A stretch of 64,000 nucleotides of DNA from Streptomyces sp. IMTB 2501 (GTDB lineage: Bacteria > Actinomycetota > Actinomycetes > Streptomycetales > Streptomycetaceae): the NCBI RefSeq assembly GCF_001953885.1, contig NZ_MQUS01000008.1, positions 269,053-333,052 on the forward strand, written 5' to 3'. The notes below the pieces were generated by a model. It ran no database searches. It worked only from the letters and a program-made list of their open reading frames with translations, and was not told the DNA's origin. Shown one piece after another: positions 42,947 to 54,168 of this stretch. A program made the translations under genes and the position numbers. Each line of letters starts with the position of its first letter. Position 1 is the stretch's first letter.

Positions 42947-43459
42947 TCAGGCGAGCCCGACCAGGTTCGGGATCTCCTGCGTGGCGTACCACAGCAACTC
43001 GTGATCGTCCGCACCGTCCACGACGAACTGCGCGTCGTCGTCCCCACCGTCGGCCGCCTCCACCGCGTCCGCCGCCGCGGCCACGTCCCGCCCCGCGTCC
43101 TCGGCGTCGACATGCACCGCGGCCGCCTTGGCGAGCGGCACGGTCACGGTCACCGTCACCTCACCGAGGGCGGACGGGTCGAGCCCACGGTCCGGGTCCA
43201 CGCTCGCGGCACCGTCGGCCACGTCCACGGCGACCACGACCCGGCGTCGTACCGCATCCGGATCCGCCGCCAGCAGCCGCAGCGAGGCCAGCGCGGCCCG
43301 GCTGAGCGCGGCGTACTCCAGCTCCTCGATGTCCTCGGAGAGGTGCCACTCGCGCAACGCGGGCGTGACGGCATACGCGACGAAGGGGCCGGTCCCCAGC
43401 TCACCCGTCTTGTGCGCCTCGGCGAGACCAGGGAGGGTCAGGGGGACGTAGACGCGCAT
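42947..43459 (-). CDS. DUF6912 family hypothetical protein
   Basis: The ATG giving MRVYVPLTLPGLAEAHKTGE yields 170 residues. The first half is well structured (GPFVAYAVTPALREWHLSED); the middle has VRRRVVVAVDVADGAASVDP and TVTVTVPLAKAAAVHVDAED; the end is acidic (AADGGDDDAQFVVDGADDHE) and finishes LLWYATQEIPNLVGLA. There are no signals, helices or known catalytic motifs. I recall this sequence as an actinobacteria-specific family named DUF6912, location presumably cytoplasmic. It is probably transcribed with the HAD gene downstream. Confidence 0.82.
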   Translation of the reverse strand: MRVYVPLTLPGLAEAHKTGELGTGPFVAYAVTPALREWHLSEDIEELEYAALSRAALASLRLLAADPDAVRRRVVVAVDVADGAASVDPDRGLDPSALGEVTVTVTVPLAKAAAVHVDAEDAGRDVAAAADAVEAADGGDDDAQFVVDGADDHELLWYATQEIPNLVGLA

Positions 43460-43788
43460 GCTGGCCGCTCTTTCCTGTTCAAAGGCTCCGCTGGGCCCCG
43501 GGAAGGCCGGCTGCCGCGTGTCCCGGAGAGCCTTCAGGATACGTGCGCCCGTCCCCTTTCGGGTTTGTGCCCACACCCCGGGAGCCGTCCACTTCCGGGC
43601 CACGCGTTCACCCGGTGCACCCGCGACATCATGGGGATCAGCGCCCCCTTCATCCCCCTGATGGGTGAAGCCGCGGGACCCTCCCGAGCCCCGCCCGCCG
43701 TCCTTGCCACCCCGCTCCCGACCCCCGTACAAGATCCCCACCAGGAGTTACCGCCCGGTATCAGCCGGGCCCGCCGAACGGGGACCGC
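43460..43788. other. Divergent intergenic region between the DUF6912 and Rv3235-like genes
   Basis: These 329 bp hold promoters for both neighbours. A small stem GCCCGG/CCGGGC (about 43754-43769) precedes the GGGGACCGC site of the plus-strand gene. No gene or further strong structure was seen. Confidence 0.5.
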
Positions 43789-44313
43789 ATGAACAAGGTC
43801 ATGAGCCGCACCGCCCAGCCCCGCCCGCGTCATCGCCCGCCGACCCGCCACGACACCCGCCGCCCGGGCGGTGCCCCGCCGAGGAAGCCGTCGACCAGGG
43901 GCAAGCGAGAAATGCCACCAGCCGCGCCGCGGAACGCGAGTACGGCCCGTACAGCGCCGGAGACCGCCTTGCCGCCTGTACGCCCCACCGACGCCTTCGC
44001 CGAGCGTCTGCTGGCCGTCCTGAGCGGTCAGCGGCCCGTCCACTGGATGCTCCGGCACACCGTGGGCCGTGCCTACGACGACCTCGCCCGCCTCGCCGAA
44101 CGCAGTCCGCTGCGCGCCCGAGGCTCCCGTCCCGTCGTCCACGACATCGGCTACTACGTCCCCAGCGAGGGCGCCCTTGAGGTCTTCGCCCGCATCTCCG
44201 CCGGCGACCAACTCCGCGCCCTGGCCTTCCGCCTGGAGCTCGGCCAGGACCTCCGCTGGCGCTGCACAGCGGTGGAAACAGGCCCCCGCCCCGCCGCGGC
44301 ACAGGGCGCCTGA
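43789..44313 (+). CDS. Rv3235-family protein
   Basis: The 174-residue protein has a disordered Arg/Pro-rich N-terminus (about 1-65) and a compact C-terminal domain of about 100 residues: FAERLLAVLSGQRPVHWMLR, YDDLARLAERSPLRARG, HDIGYYVPSEGALEVFARIS and LRALAFRLELGQDLRWRCTA. This C-terminal block matches the Rv3235 family, which I recall sitting close to secA in mycobacteria and Streptomyces. No function is assigned; the conserved neighbourhood hints at a link to secretion or wall biology. A start four codons later (MSRTAQ) is possible. Confidence 0.82.
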   Translation: MNKVMSRTAQPRPRHRPPTRHDTRRPGGAPPRKPSTRGKREMPPAAPRNASTARTAPETALPPVRPTDAFAERLLAVLSGQRPVHWMLRHTVGRAYDDLARLAERSPLRARGSRPVVHDIGYYVPSEGALEVFARISAGDQLRALAFRLELGQDLRWRCTAVETGPRPAAAQGA

Positions 44314-44344
44314 GGGTGCAGGACGGCTGAGGACTGGCGACGCA

Positions 44345-44379
44345 GAAGGGCCGGGCCCCGTAAAGGAACCCGGCCCTTC
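44345..44379. terminator. Bidirectional terminator between the Rv3235-like gene and secA
   Basis: GAAGGGCCGGG (44345-44355) and CCCGGCCCTTC (44369-44379) are perfect 11-bp arms with a 13-nt loop between the two converging genes. Confidence 0.85.
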
Positions 44380-44414
44380 GACACAGCCGGAGCGCCGCAG
44401 CCAGCTGCAGCCGT

Positions 44415-47225
<2,811 letters not shown>

Positions 47226-47477
47226 GGGGGTTTGTCTCCTTGCCGGTCGGGCCTGGGACGGTCGGTTTCCATTTGACTTACTGAGCAACGGCCATCGTAT
47301 GCGAGGACCCGGCTGGGCCGGGAGGCCTGGCGACCCGACGGCTGCCTCATCCGGGACAACGGACGGCGCACGGCGATAGTGCCGCATCGGCGCGAGGAAT
47401 TGCGCGAAATGTGATCACGCGCTCACACGCAGCGAAAATCGATGGCCGCCACGCGGGCGGCCGAGCACAATCGGCCG

Positions 47478-48047
47478 ATGGAACCCGTCACACTCACCAC
47501 GGATCGCCTGGTCCTGCGCACGGTCGGCCCGCACGACACCCAGGCCGTGTACGGCGCCGCGCAGGATCCCGACATCCAGCGCTGGACCACGGTGCCCTCA
47601 CCGTATCTGCCCGAGCACGCGAGCGGCTTCACCGAGGAAATGGTCCCCGATGGCTGGGCGCAGGGCTCGATGTTCACCTTCGGAGTCTTCCTGACCGGCG
47701 GGGAACTCGCCGGCATGCTCGGTCTCACCATGCGCTCGCTCGGCGTGGCGGAGGTCGGCTTCTGGGCGGCCAAGGAGCACCGCGGCCAGGGTTATGTCAC
47801 CGAGGCCACGCTCACCGCCTGCCGGTGGATCTTCACCGAGGTCGCCGTCGACCGGGTCGAGTGGCGTGCCGAGGTGGGCAACCACGCCTCCCGCGCGGTG
47901 GCCGAACGCGCGGGGTTCACCGTCGAGGGCACCCTGCGCTCCGCGATCAACAACAAAGGGGTACGCCGGGACTGCTGGGTCGGCTCCCTGCTCCCCTCGG
48001 ACATGGGCCTGCCGTCCACGGCGCCGTACCTGCCCGCCCGCTCCTGA
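47478..48047 (+). CDS. GNAT acetyltransferase, RimJ/RimL type
   Basis: The ATG giving MEPVTLTTDRLVLRTVGPHD yields 189 residues. RimL-type hallmarks are TDRLVLR at the start, acetyl-CoA-binding VGFWAAKEHRGQGYVTEATL (R-G-x-G in place of the usual Q/RxxGxG/A) and NHASRAVAERAGFTVEGTLR near the end. Such enzymes acetylate N-termini or small amines; the target is unknown. It is divergent from secA over a 252-bp region that should hold both promoters, and the YcaQ-like gene follows after 59 bp. Confidence 0.88.
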   Translation: MEPVTLTTDRLVLRTVGPHDTQAVYGAAQDPDIQRWTTVPSPYLPEHASGFTEEMVPDGWAQGSMFTFGVFLTGGELAGMLGLTMRSLGVAEVGFWAAKEHRGQGYVTEATLTACRWIFTEVAVDRVEWRAEVGNHASRAVAERAGFTVEGTLRSAINNKGVRRDCWVGSLLPSDMGLPSTAPYLPARS

Positions 48048-48106
48048 CACCGGCGTCTGCCCAGGTCACCGCGGACTGTCAGTGGCGCCGTCTATCGTCC
48101 GGGGGC

Positions 48107-49309
48107 ATGACGACCCTGCCGCGCCCGACCACCTCCCTCACCGCGGACGACGCCCGCCGTATCGCCCTGCGCGCCCAGGGCTTCCTCGGCGCTCCCGACC
48201 GGCGGGCCGGAGTCCGCGGTGTGCTGCGCCATCTCGGCGCGGTCCAGCTCGACACGATCTCGGTCCTCGCCCGCTCCCATGAGCTCGTGCCGTACGCCAG
48301 GCTCGGCGCGATCAGCCGCAAGACGGTCGAGTCCGCCTACTGGCAGCCCTCGTCCGTCGGCGTGTCGCCGGCCCGCCCCCATGCATTCGAGTACTGGTCG
48401 CACGCGGCCTGCATCCTCCCCGTCGAGGAGTGGCCGCACTTCGCCTTCCGCCGCCGCGCCTACCGCGACCGCCCGCACTGGAACCACGAGCTGCCCGACG
48501 GCACCTACGACCAGGTCATCAAGCAGCTGCGCGCGGAAGGCCCGCTGACCTCCACGGAACTGGGCGGCGCGAAGAAGACGAACGAGTGGTGGGACTGGTC
48601 CGGCACCAAGGTCGCGGTGGAGCGCGCGCTGATGTACGGCGAGGTGGTGTGCGTAGAGCGCCGCGGCTGGAAGCGGGTGTACGACCTCGCCGAGCGCGCC
48701 GTCCCGGACGCGCTGCTGCACGACGAGCTGGACGACACCGAGTGCCTGCGCCGCCTGGTCCGGCTGGCCGGCGAGTCCCTCGGTGTCGGCACGCGCGCTG
48801 ACATCGCCGACTATCACCGGCTCAAGGGCGAGCAGGTCGACGCGGTCATCGCCGACTCGGGTCTGGTCCCGGTCGAGGTCGAGGCCTGGGGCAGGCCGGC
48901 CTGGGCCGATCCGGCGGCCCTGGCGGCACCGCCGCGCGGCCGGCACCGCACCACGCTGCTGTCGCCGTTCGACTCGCTGATCTGGGAGCGGGCACGCACA
49001 GAGCGGATCTTCGGCTTCACCCACCGCCTGGAGGCGTATGTGCCCAAGCCGAAGCGGGTCTACGGCTACTTCGCCATGCCGGTGCTCGCGGGCGGCCGGC
49101 TGGTCGGCCGGGTGGACCCGGCGCGCGAGGGGCGCACGCTGGTGGCCAAGCAGGTCACCGTGGACGGCCCTAAGGCGGTCCCGGCGATCGCCCAGGCCCT
49201 GCTCGAGGCGGCCACCTGGGTGAACTGCACGGACGTCCGCGTGGAGCGGGTGGACACCCCGGAACTGCGCGAGCCCCTGACGAGGGAACTGGCCCGCACG
49301 CTCGCCTAG
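48107..49309 (+). CDS. YcaQ/AlkX-type winged-helix DNA glycosylase (HTH_42 family)
   Basis: The 400-residue protein starts MTTLPRPTTSLTADDARRIA. The N-terminal GVRGVLRHLGAVQLDTISVL contains the family's QxD active-site motif (QLD); winged-helix repeats and the conserved ARPHAFEYWSHAACILPVEE follow, then TLLSPFDSLIWERARTERIF and KRVYGYFAMPVLAGGRLVGR. E. coli YcaQ unhooks interstrand DNA crosslinks and alkylated bases; the Streptomyces relative AlkZ protects azinomycin producers. This copy sits beside housekeeping genes, so a general alkylation-repair role is more likely than self-resistance. It is probably co-transcribed with the GNAT gene. Confidence 0.87.
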   Translation: MTTLPRPTTSLTADDARRIALRAQGFLGAPDRRAGVRGVLRHLGAVQLDTISVLARSHELVPYARLGAISRKTVESAYWQPSSVGVSPARPHAFEYWSHAACILPVEEWPHFAFRRRAYRDRPHWNHELPDGTYDQVIKQLRAEGPLTSTELGGAKKTNEWWDWSGTKVAVERALMYGEVVCVERRGWKRVYDLAERAVPDALLHDELDDTECLRRLVRLAGESLGVGTRADIADYHRLKGEQVDAVIADSGLVPVEVEAWGRPAWADPAALAAPPRGRHRTTLLSPFDSLIWERARTERIFGFTHRLEAYVPKPKRVYGYFAMPVLAGGRLVGRVDPAREGRTLVAKQVTVDGPKAVPAIAQALLEAATWVNCTDVRVERVDTPELREPLTRELARTLA

Positions 49310-49346
49310 CGCGTCTCCGGTCAAACAGCGCAGACCGCTCGGACCG

Positions 49347-50093
49347 TTACCGGATCTCGAGGATCTTCTCCCGCATGGCATAGACCACGGCTTCCATCCT
49401 GGAGTGCAGCTGGAGCTTCTCCAGGATGTTGCGGACGTGGTTCTTCACGGTGTTCTCGGAGATGAACAGCTCCTTGGCGATGTCCCGGTTGTTCATCCCG
49501 GTCGCCACGAGCTTGAGGACCTCCAGCTCCCGGTCGGTCAGCCGCGGCGCGGGCACCAGCCGGCGCTCGTCGGTGCGCTGGATCATCGACTTGAACTCGG
49601 TGAGCAGCTTGGACGCCATGGACGGGCTGATCTGCGACTGCCCGTCGGCCACCGCGCGAATGGCGGTCGCCACCTCGTCCGTGGAGATCTCCTTGAGGAG
49701 GTATCCAGTCGCGCCCGCCTTGATCGCGTCGTAGAGGTCGGCCTCCTCGTCGCTGATCGTCAGCATGATGATCTTGGCGCTGGGGGCGACCTCCTTGATG
49801 GAGGTGCACGCCTCGATCCCGCCGCGCTTGGGCATGCGGACGTCCATCAGCACGATGTCGGGCAGTAGATCGGCGGCCTTGTCCACGGCCTCGGCGCCGT
49901 CGCCGGCCTCGCCGACGACCTGGATGTCCTCCTCGGCCGCGAGCACGATCTCCAGTCCCCGCCGGAAGAGGGCATGGTCGTCCACGACCAGGACTCTGAT
50001 CGGCTCCGCGCGTACGGATCCGGCGTCCGGGCCCATGCCGATGACACCGTCGTCGCCATCCTCGTCCCGCATCGGTCCGAAGGTGTCCGCCAT
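49347..50093 (-). CDS. Orphan NarL/LuxR-type response regulator
   Basis: The 248-residue protein starts MADTFGPMRDEDGDDGVIGM. An unusual acidic 30-residue leader precedes the receiver domain (VLVVDDHALFRRGLEIVLAA, phospho-acceptor Asp84 in IVLMDVRMP, Lys in GYLLKEIS). The C-terminal LuxR HTH is LTDRELEVLKLVATGMNNRD, then SENTVKNHVRNILEKLQLHS. No histidine kinase gene is adjacent, so it is an orphan in this window; its phosphodonor, if any, is encoded elsewhere. It is separated from hpf by that gene's terminator. The region 50094-50237 is its promoter region, with nothing else seen. Confidence 0.92.
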   Translation of the reverse strand: MADTFGPMRDEDGDDGVIGMGPDAGSVRAEPIRVLVVDDHALFRRGLEIVLAAEEDIQVVGEAGDGAEAVDKAADLLPDIVLMDVRMPKRGGIEACTSIKEVAPSAKIIMLTISDEEADLYDAIKAGATGYLLKEISTDEVATAIRAVADGQSQISPSMASKLLTEFKSMIQRTDERRLVPAPRLTDRELEVLKLVATGMNNRDIAKELFISENTVKNHVRNILEKLQLHSRMEAVVYAMREKILEIR

Positions 50094-50237
50094 CGTTCCC
50101 TCCCCCTGAGGCTGTGGCCTGTGGTCCTGTGCCATCGCCAACCCAAGGCAGCGGCCCACCGGTTGGGCCGGTCCGGCCATGATTTCATGCCCAGGCGACG
50201 CCGAGGTGACGTGCGGGGCGTGAAGTGGTCGCACGCA

Positions 50238-50275
50238 GGTGCCCCTGGGGGCGCACACGCGCTGCCAGGGGCACC
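50238..50275 (-). terminator. Terminator after hpf
   Basis: GGTGCCCCTGG (50238-50248) and CCAGGGGCACC (50265-50275) are perfect 11-bp arms with a 16-nt loop, 23 bp past the hpf stop. Confidence 0.82.
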
Positions 50276-50297
50276 GGCTCGACGTCGACCGGGTGGG

Positions 50298-50990
50298 TCA
50301 GCCGCCCAGTGTGCCCCCCGCCTCGGGAGCCTGAGCCTTGGCGACCATCGGGTCCGAGTTGAGGTGGATCACGCCGTAGTCGTAGGCGTGGCGCCGGTAG
50401 ACGACGCTCGGTTCCTTCGTCTCTGCGTCGACGAACAAGTAGAAGTCGTGGCCGACCAGTTCCATCTCGTAGAGGGCCTGGTCGAGGCTCATCGGTGCGG
50501 CGACATGGGTCTTCTCGCGGACGACGAGGGGGCCGTCACCCTTGACCTCCAGCGAGCCGATCTTCTTCGTCGGCACTCCGTCGGTCTCTTCGTCGTGGAC
50601 GGGGAGGCCGTTGCCGTTCAGCGTGGCCGCGCCCGGGACGTGGTCGGGAACCTCGGCCGCCGAGATCCGCCGTGCGCCACGGCGCGAGAACCGCTTGTCG
50701 TGCTGCTTGCGCAGCCGGGCGTCCAGCTTCTCCGCCGCCAGGTCGAGTGCGGCGTACGGGTCACTGGCCGCCGCCTCCGCCCGGATCACCGGACCGCGGG
50801 AGCGGAGCGTGATCTCCACTCGGTCACAGCGGTCGGCCTGTCGGGGGTTGGGCTCCTTGGACACCTCGACGTCGAGGCTGATCACCTTGCCATCGAGCTT
50901 CTGGATCTTCTCCAGCTTCAGCTTCTCGGCCACGTGCTTGCGGAACCGCTCGGGCACCTCGGTCTTGCGGCCTTTGACGACGATGTCCAC
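50298..50990 (-). CDS. hpf: Long-form ribosome hibernation-promoting factor
   Basis: The GTG at 50990 with ACGGAG upstream gives (M)DIVVKGRKTEVPERFRKHVA and 230 residues, the usual Streptomyces form; a longer ATG start at 51119 would add an acidic tail. Residues 1-~110 are the S30AE ribosome-binding domain (HVAEKLKLEKIQKLDGKVIS, RSRGPVIRAEAAASDPYAAL). A linker and C-terminal dimerisation domain follow (MSLDQALYEMELVGHDFYLF, SVVYRRHAYDYGVIHLNSDP). Long HPF joins two 70S ribosomes into inactive 100S dimers in stationary phase or stress. It is a single-gene unit. Confidence 0.95.
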   Translation of the reverse strand: MDIVVKGRKTEVPERFRKHVAEKLKLEKIQKLDGKVISLDVEVSKEPNPRQADRCDRVEITLRSRGPVIRAEAAASDPYAALDLAAEKLDARLRKQHDKRFSRRGARRISAAEVPDHVPGAATLNGNGLPVHDEETDGVPTKKIGSLEVKGDGPLVVREKTHVAAPMSLDQALYEMELVGHDFYLFVDAETKEPSVVYRRHAYDYGVIHLNSDPMVAKAQAPEAGGTLGG

Positions 50991-51300
50991 GCAGAACTCC
51001 GTTCCCGGATCGCTCCGCTCCAGCGGCGGAGCATCTCCCTTTTGCACCAGGCCCGGTGAGCACCGGACCTCGGACTCGGTGACTTCCACCTCCTCCTCCC
51101 CCGATGGCGAGATCTCCACCCCGTCGGCACGGGTTTGCGGAAAACCCGTGGCACGGCATTCCGATATGAGAGGTGTGGCCTGCGCCTTTCCTCACAACCG
51201 AACATATCTCGCCCGGACGGATGTCGTCACCCTCTACTCCGGCGTACCTCCGTTCAGGTGAATTACGCCTCTCCCTACCTGCAACGATGCAAGTCGCCGG
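50991..51300 (-). promoter_or_regulatory. Leader/promoter region of hpf with a 9-bp-stem hairpin
   Basis: CACGGGTTT (51128-51136) and AAACCCGTG (51142-51150) form a perfect stem with a 5-nt loop, about 140 nt upstream of the hpf GTG. It could be an operator or a leader hairpin. The rest of this 310-bp gap, up to the comF stop, shows no gene. No clear stress-sigma promoter could be placed. Confidence 0.55.
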
Positions 51301-52191
51301 TCAGTTCCTGTTTATTTCAAAAGAATCGCGCGGAGCGGCGATCACAGCCGCATGGAGAGCATGCCCGAGGGTGTTCACCGCTGCCTTTTCCGGTGCACCA
51401 TGCACCCACTTCCCGCTCTCCGGCCGTGCCCCGATCCGTCGTTCATCCCTTCCTTCCCGAGTTACGGCCCCGTACACAGCCGTTCCCCCTCTGGTTCGCT
51501 CTTCCGCCACCTCCCGTACGACTCTTGCCGCCTCCGCGAGGCTGGCGCCAGTCGTGATCAGGTCGTCGACGAGCACGACGTGTCCGCCGCCGAGCAGCCG
51601 CTCGCCGCCCGCCGTCACCTCCAGCGCGCCCGCGAGGTTCGCAAGGCGCTGCCGCGCGTCGAGTCCGGCCTGGTCCGCCACGGCCCGCCGCTGGCGCAGC
51701 ACAGCCGCCACCCTGGCCGGAGTCCCGTTGCGCCGCAGCTCCCCGGCCGCCGCGAGCGCCATCCGCCGCACCGGGTCGTGCCCACGCGCCCGCACGGCCC
51801 AGCGGGCGGAGGGCACGGGGACGAGCAGCACGGGCCGGAAACCCGCTGCGCCGCCCGGCCGGCCGCCCGAAGCAGCCCCATCGACATCGGCACTGCTCCC
51901 GCCGAGCCCCGCTCGCACGGCCCCCGCCAGGGCCGTACCCAGTGCTCCCGCGAGAGCCAGCGCGCCCCGCTCCTTGTGCGCGAGAAGCAGCGCGCGCACC
52001 TCCTCCGCGTAAGGAGCGGCGGCATGCACCACCGGCAGCCCGGCCGGCTCCGGCACCGGCCGCACCCGCCGCGGCGCGCGCCCGGACAGCGCGCCCCGGC
52101 ACCGCGGGCAGAGCACTGTACGAGGTGCTCCGCAGCCCGCGCAGTCGGTCGGCAGCACCAGGTCGGTGAGGTCCCGCCACCACCCCCGCAT
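51301..52191 (-). CDS. comF: ComF-family phosphoribosyltransferase-like protein
   Basis: The ATG giving MRGWWRDLTDLVLPTDCAGC yields 296 residues. The N-terminal double zinc knuckle is CAGCGAPRTVLCPRCRG (CxxC...CxxC). The central region has LLVPVPSARWAVRARGHDPV, and the PRPP-loop-type motif is GGHVVLVDDLITTGASLAEA. ComF proteins help single-stranded DNA uptake in competent bacteria and are kept, with unclear roles, in non-competent actinobacteria. The tail after VYGAVTREGRDERRIGARPE is about 45 residues longer than usual. It lies about 140 bp downstream of lpqB on the same strand, with DnaA-box-like sites in the gap. Confidence 0.9.
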   Translation of the reverse strand: MRGWWRDLTDLVLPTDCAGCGAPRTVLCPRCRGALSGRAPRRVRPVPEPAGLPVVHAAAPYAEEVRALLLAHKERGALALAGALGTALAGAVRAGLGGSSADVDGAASGGRPGGAAGFRPVLLVPVPSARWAVRARGHDPVRRMALAAAGELRRNGTPARVAAVLRQRRAVADQAGLDARQRLANLAGALEVTAGGERLLGGGHVVLVDDLITTGASLAEAARVVREVAEERTRGGTAVYGAVTREGRDERRIGARPESGKWVHGAPEKAAVNTLGHALHAAVIAAPRDSFEINRN

Positions 52192-52231
52192 GTGCACCAC
52201 TGTGCCAATGCCGCGGCCGTCCGGCCACCCC

Positions 52232-52254
52232 TGTGGAAAACCCCCTGTGGACAA
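52232..52254 (-). promoter_or_regulatory. Two tandem DnaA-box-like sites upstream of comF
   Basis: On the minus strand, TTGTCCACA (52254-52246) equals the Streptomyces DnaA-box consensus as I remember it, and TTTTCCACA (52240-52232) is a second, one-mismatch box. They share orientation and are spaced 14 bp start to start, 41-63 bp before the comF ATG. They may bind DnaA for transcriptional control or titration. Confidence 0.6.
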
Positions 52255-52332
52255 GCCCGGAAGGCTGCACTTCGCCGGTCGCTCACCCGCCCGTCACCCG
52301 CACGCAGGCGGAGGAGATGCGCGACGCGGCGC

Positions 52333-54168
52333 TCAACCCGGATAGACCGGTGCCGTCCCGTCCTTGTCCACCTTCTGCCACTGCGCCCCGGACGGCAGCC
52401 GTACGATCCCGTCTTCCGAGCAGGCCACCAGCGGCACCCTCTCGTCCTCGGACGCGGCGATCGTCTTGACGCCGGGGAGCGCGCCCGGCGCCGGGCCGTC
52501 GAGCGTGGAGCCGTCGACCTGGACGTACCGCATCTGCAGCACGCCGCCCTGCTCCCGGCCGACGACGAGCAGTCTGCTGTCCCCGGCCCACGACAGGGCG
52601 CTGACCTGCTCCAAATCGGGCGCGGCCGAGCGCAGTTCGACCACCGAGGTCCCCTGCCCGGTACCGTCGTCGCGCTGGACGCGGCCGATGAGCAGGGACT
52701 GCTTGCCGTCCTTCTCCACGACCAGCGCGATCCGCACGCCGTCGGCCGCCACCCGGGCGTCCTGGATCTGGCCGGACAGGTCCGGGATCGCGACCTCCTC
52801 CGGCTTGTCGGCACCCTTTTGCACGACGTACAGCCGTGTATGGCGCGGGTCGCGGTCGGCCACCCACAGGTCGCCGCGGGCGTCCCAGCTCGGTGTCGTC
52901 AGCCGGTCGTCCGCGGTCGCGCCATGGCTGGTCACCAGCGCGTCCCCGACGGAAGCGCCCGCCACCAGCGACGTCATGTACAACGATCTGCCCTGGTCAC
53001 CGACCCCGGCCGCATAGTGCTCGTCCCGCGACACCGCCACCGACTCCAGCGCCTTGGCACCCTCGCCCAGCGGCCCCGGCGCCGGAAGGGCGCTGGTGCT
53101 CGTGCTCCCCGTCGGCATCCGTACCAGCCGGTGCCTTCCGTCGAGGTAGTACAGGTTGTCAGGGGTTTTGGACGACCCGTGCCAGGCGGCGGACTCGGCA
53201 CGCTCCTCGCTCAGGTCGCACAGCCGGTGACCGCCGACGCCCTGCAGTTCGACGGACTCCAGCGTCGGCGCCAGGTTCCGCAGGGTGAACAGCACCTGCG
53301 TCGCCATTTCGGTGCACTTGGTCGCCGCGACCTGGGACTGCTTCAGATTCAGCGGCACGGTCAGCTTGTTCTGGTCGTCCGGCGCCAGGCCCGACACGTC
53401 CTGCTGCAGGGCCGCGCCGGTCGGGAAACTGGACCTGACGACCGGCCCGAGCCAGCCGGTGGGGCCGTTCAGCAGCGAGCGGACCATCTGCGTCATCGGG
53501 TCCACCTTGCTGCGCACGAACACCGGATCGGCGACCGCCACCGGCTGTCCCGTCGACCCGACCGCCGTGTCGGAGGCGAAGTAGTACTTGTCGACGGGGG
53601 TGTAGTTGCGCTGGAAGTCCGACTTGCCCATGACGACGCCGTCAAGCAGCTGGTCGATGCGCCACTGCCCGTTCTTGGGGTTGCGCGTCAGGTGGACCTT
53701 CTTGCGGAAGGCCCCGTCGGCCGGCTGGTACGCCTGCTGCCCGTCCACGGTCGCAACCTGGCTGCCCGCCAGCACGCAGGTGATGCTGCTGGGCAGGTCC
53801 GGGCTGCCACCGGCCCGGCAGCCGGGCTCAATGCTCGGCCCGCCCGCGAGGACCGTGGTCGACTGCTCCGGCCGCCAGGTGCGCGCCGCGTCGGAGGTCA
53901 GATACTTGCGGGCCGTGTCGTACTCCGGGTCGTCGCTGGTCAGCGCCTCCAGGAAGCCCTGCATGATCTCGGCGGGCCCGGCGCCCTCGGCCGGCGGCAT
54001 GGCGAACACCCGGACCCCGGTGTCCTGTCGCGGCGTGGACTCCACGTTCTTCAGGTCCCCGCTGTCGGGCATCGAGGCGCACCCGGCCAGCAGTACGGTC
54101 CCCAGGGCGGCGTACGCCAACGCGCGTCCCGGCTTGTGCCGGGCGCCCCCCTTGCGGTCAGCGCCCAC
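52333..54168 (-). CDS. lpqB: Lipoprotein LpqB, partner of the MtrAB two-component system
   Basis: The 611-residue exported lipoprotein starts MGADRKGGARHKPGRALAYA with lipobox LLAGC (Cys about 30). A GerMN-type domain (about 170-300, PVFVRSKVDPMTQMVRSLLN, GWLGPVVRSSFPTGAALQQD) follows the N-terminal region. The C-terminal half is a beta-propeller-like LpqB domain (PDNLYYLDGRHRLVRMPTGS, RDEHYAAGVGDQGRSLYMTS). LpqB interacts with the MtrB sensor in mycobacteria and tunes MtrA output. Its start overlaps the mtrB stop by 11 bp, confirming the mtrA-mtrB-lpqB operon. Confidence 0.95.
   Translation of the reverse strand: MGADRKGGARHKPGRALAYAALGTVLLAGCASMPDSGDLKNVESTPRQDTGVRVFAMPPAEGAGPAEIMQGFLEALTSDDPEYDTARKYLTSDAARTWRPEQSTTVLAGGPSIEPGCRAGGSPDLPSSITCVLAGSQVATVDGQQAYQPADGAFRKKVHLTRNPKNGQWRIDQLLDGVVMGKSDFQRNYTPVDKYYFASDTAVGSTGQPVAVADPVFVRSKVDPMTQMVRSLLNGPTGWLGPVVRSSFPTGAALQQDVSGLAPDDQNKLTVPLNLKQSQVAATKCTEMATQVLFTLRNLAPTLESVELQGVGGHRLCDLSEERAESAAWHGSSKTPDNLYYLDGRHRLVRMPTGSTSTSALPAPGPLGEGAKALESVAVSRDEHYAAGVGDQGRSLYMTSLVAGASVGDALVTSHGATADDRLTTPSWDARGDLWVADRDPRHTRLYVVQKGADKPEEVAIPDLSGQIQDARVAADGVRIALVVEKDGKQSLLIGRVQRDDGTGQGTSVVELRSAAPDLEQVSALSWAGDSRLLVVGREQGGVLQMRYVQVDGSTLDGPAPGALPGVKTIAASEDERVPLVACSEDGIVRLPSGAQWQKVDKDGTAPVYPG

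Noticed and set aside
47411..48106. Extending the YcaQ-like protein upstream through the GNAT gene (632 residues)
   Set aside because: The upstream part is an out-of-frame reading of the acetyltransferase, while MTTLPRPTTSLTADDARRIA at 48107 is a typical family start.
48107..49309. Antibiotic self-resistance glycosylase marking a biosynthetic cluster
   Set aside because: Neighbours are housekeeping genes and no biosynthetic enzymes are present.
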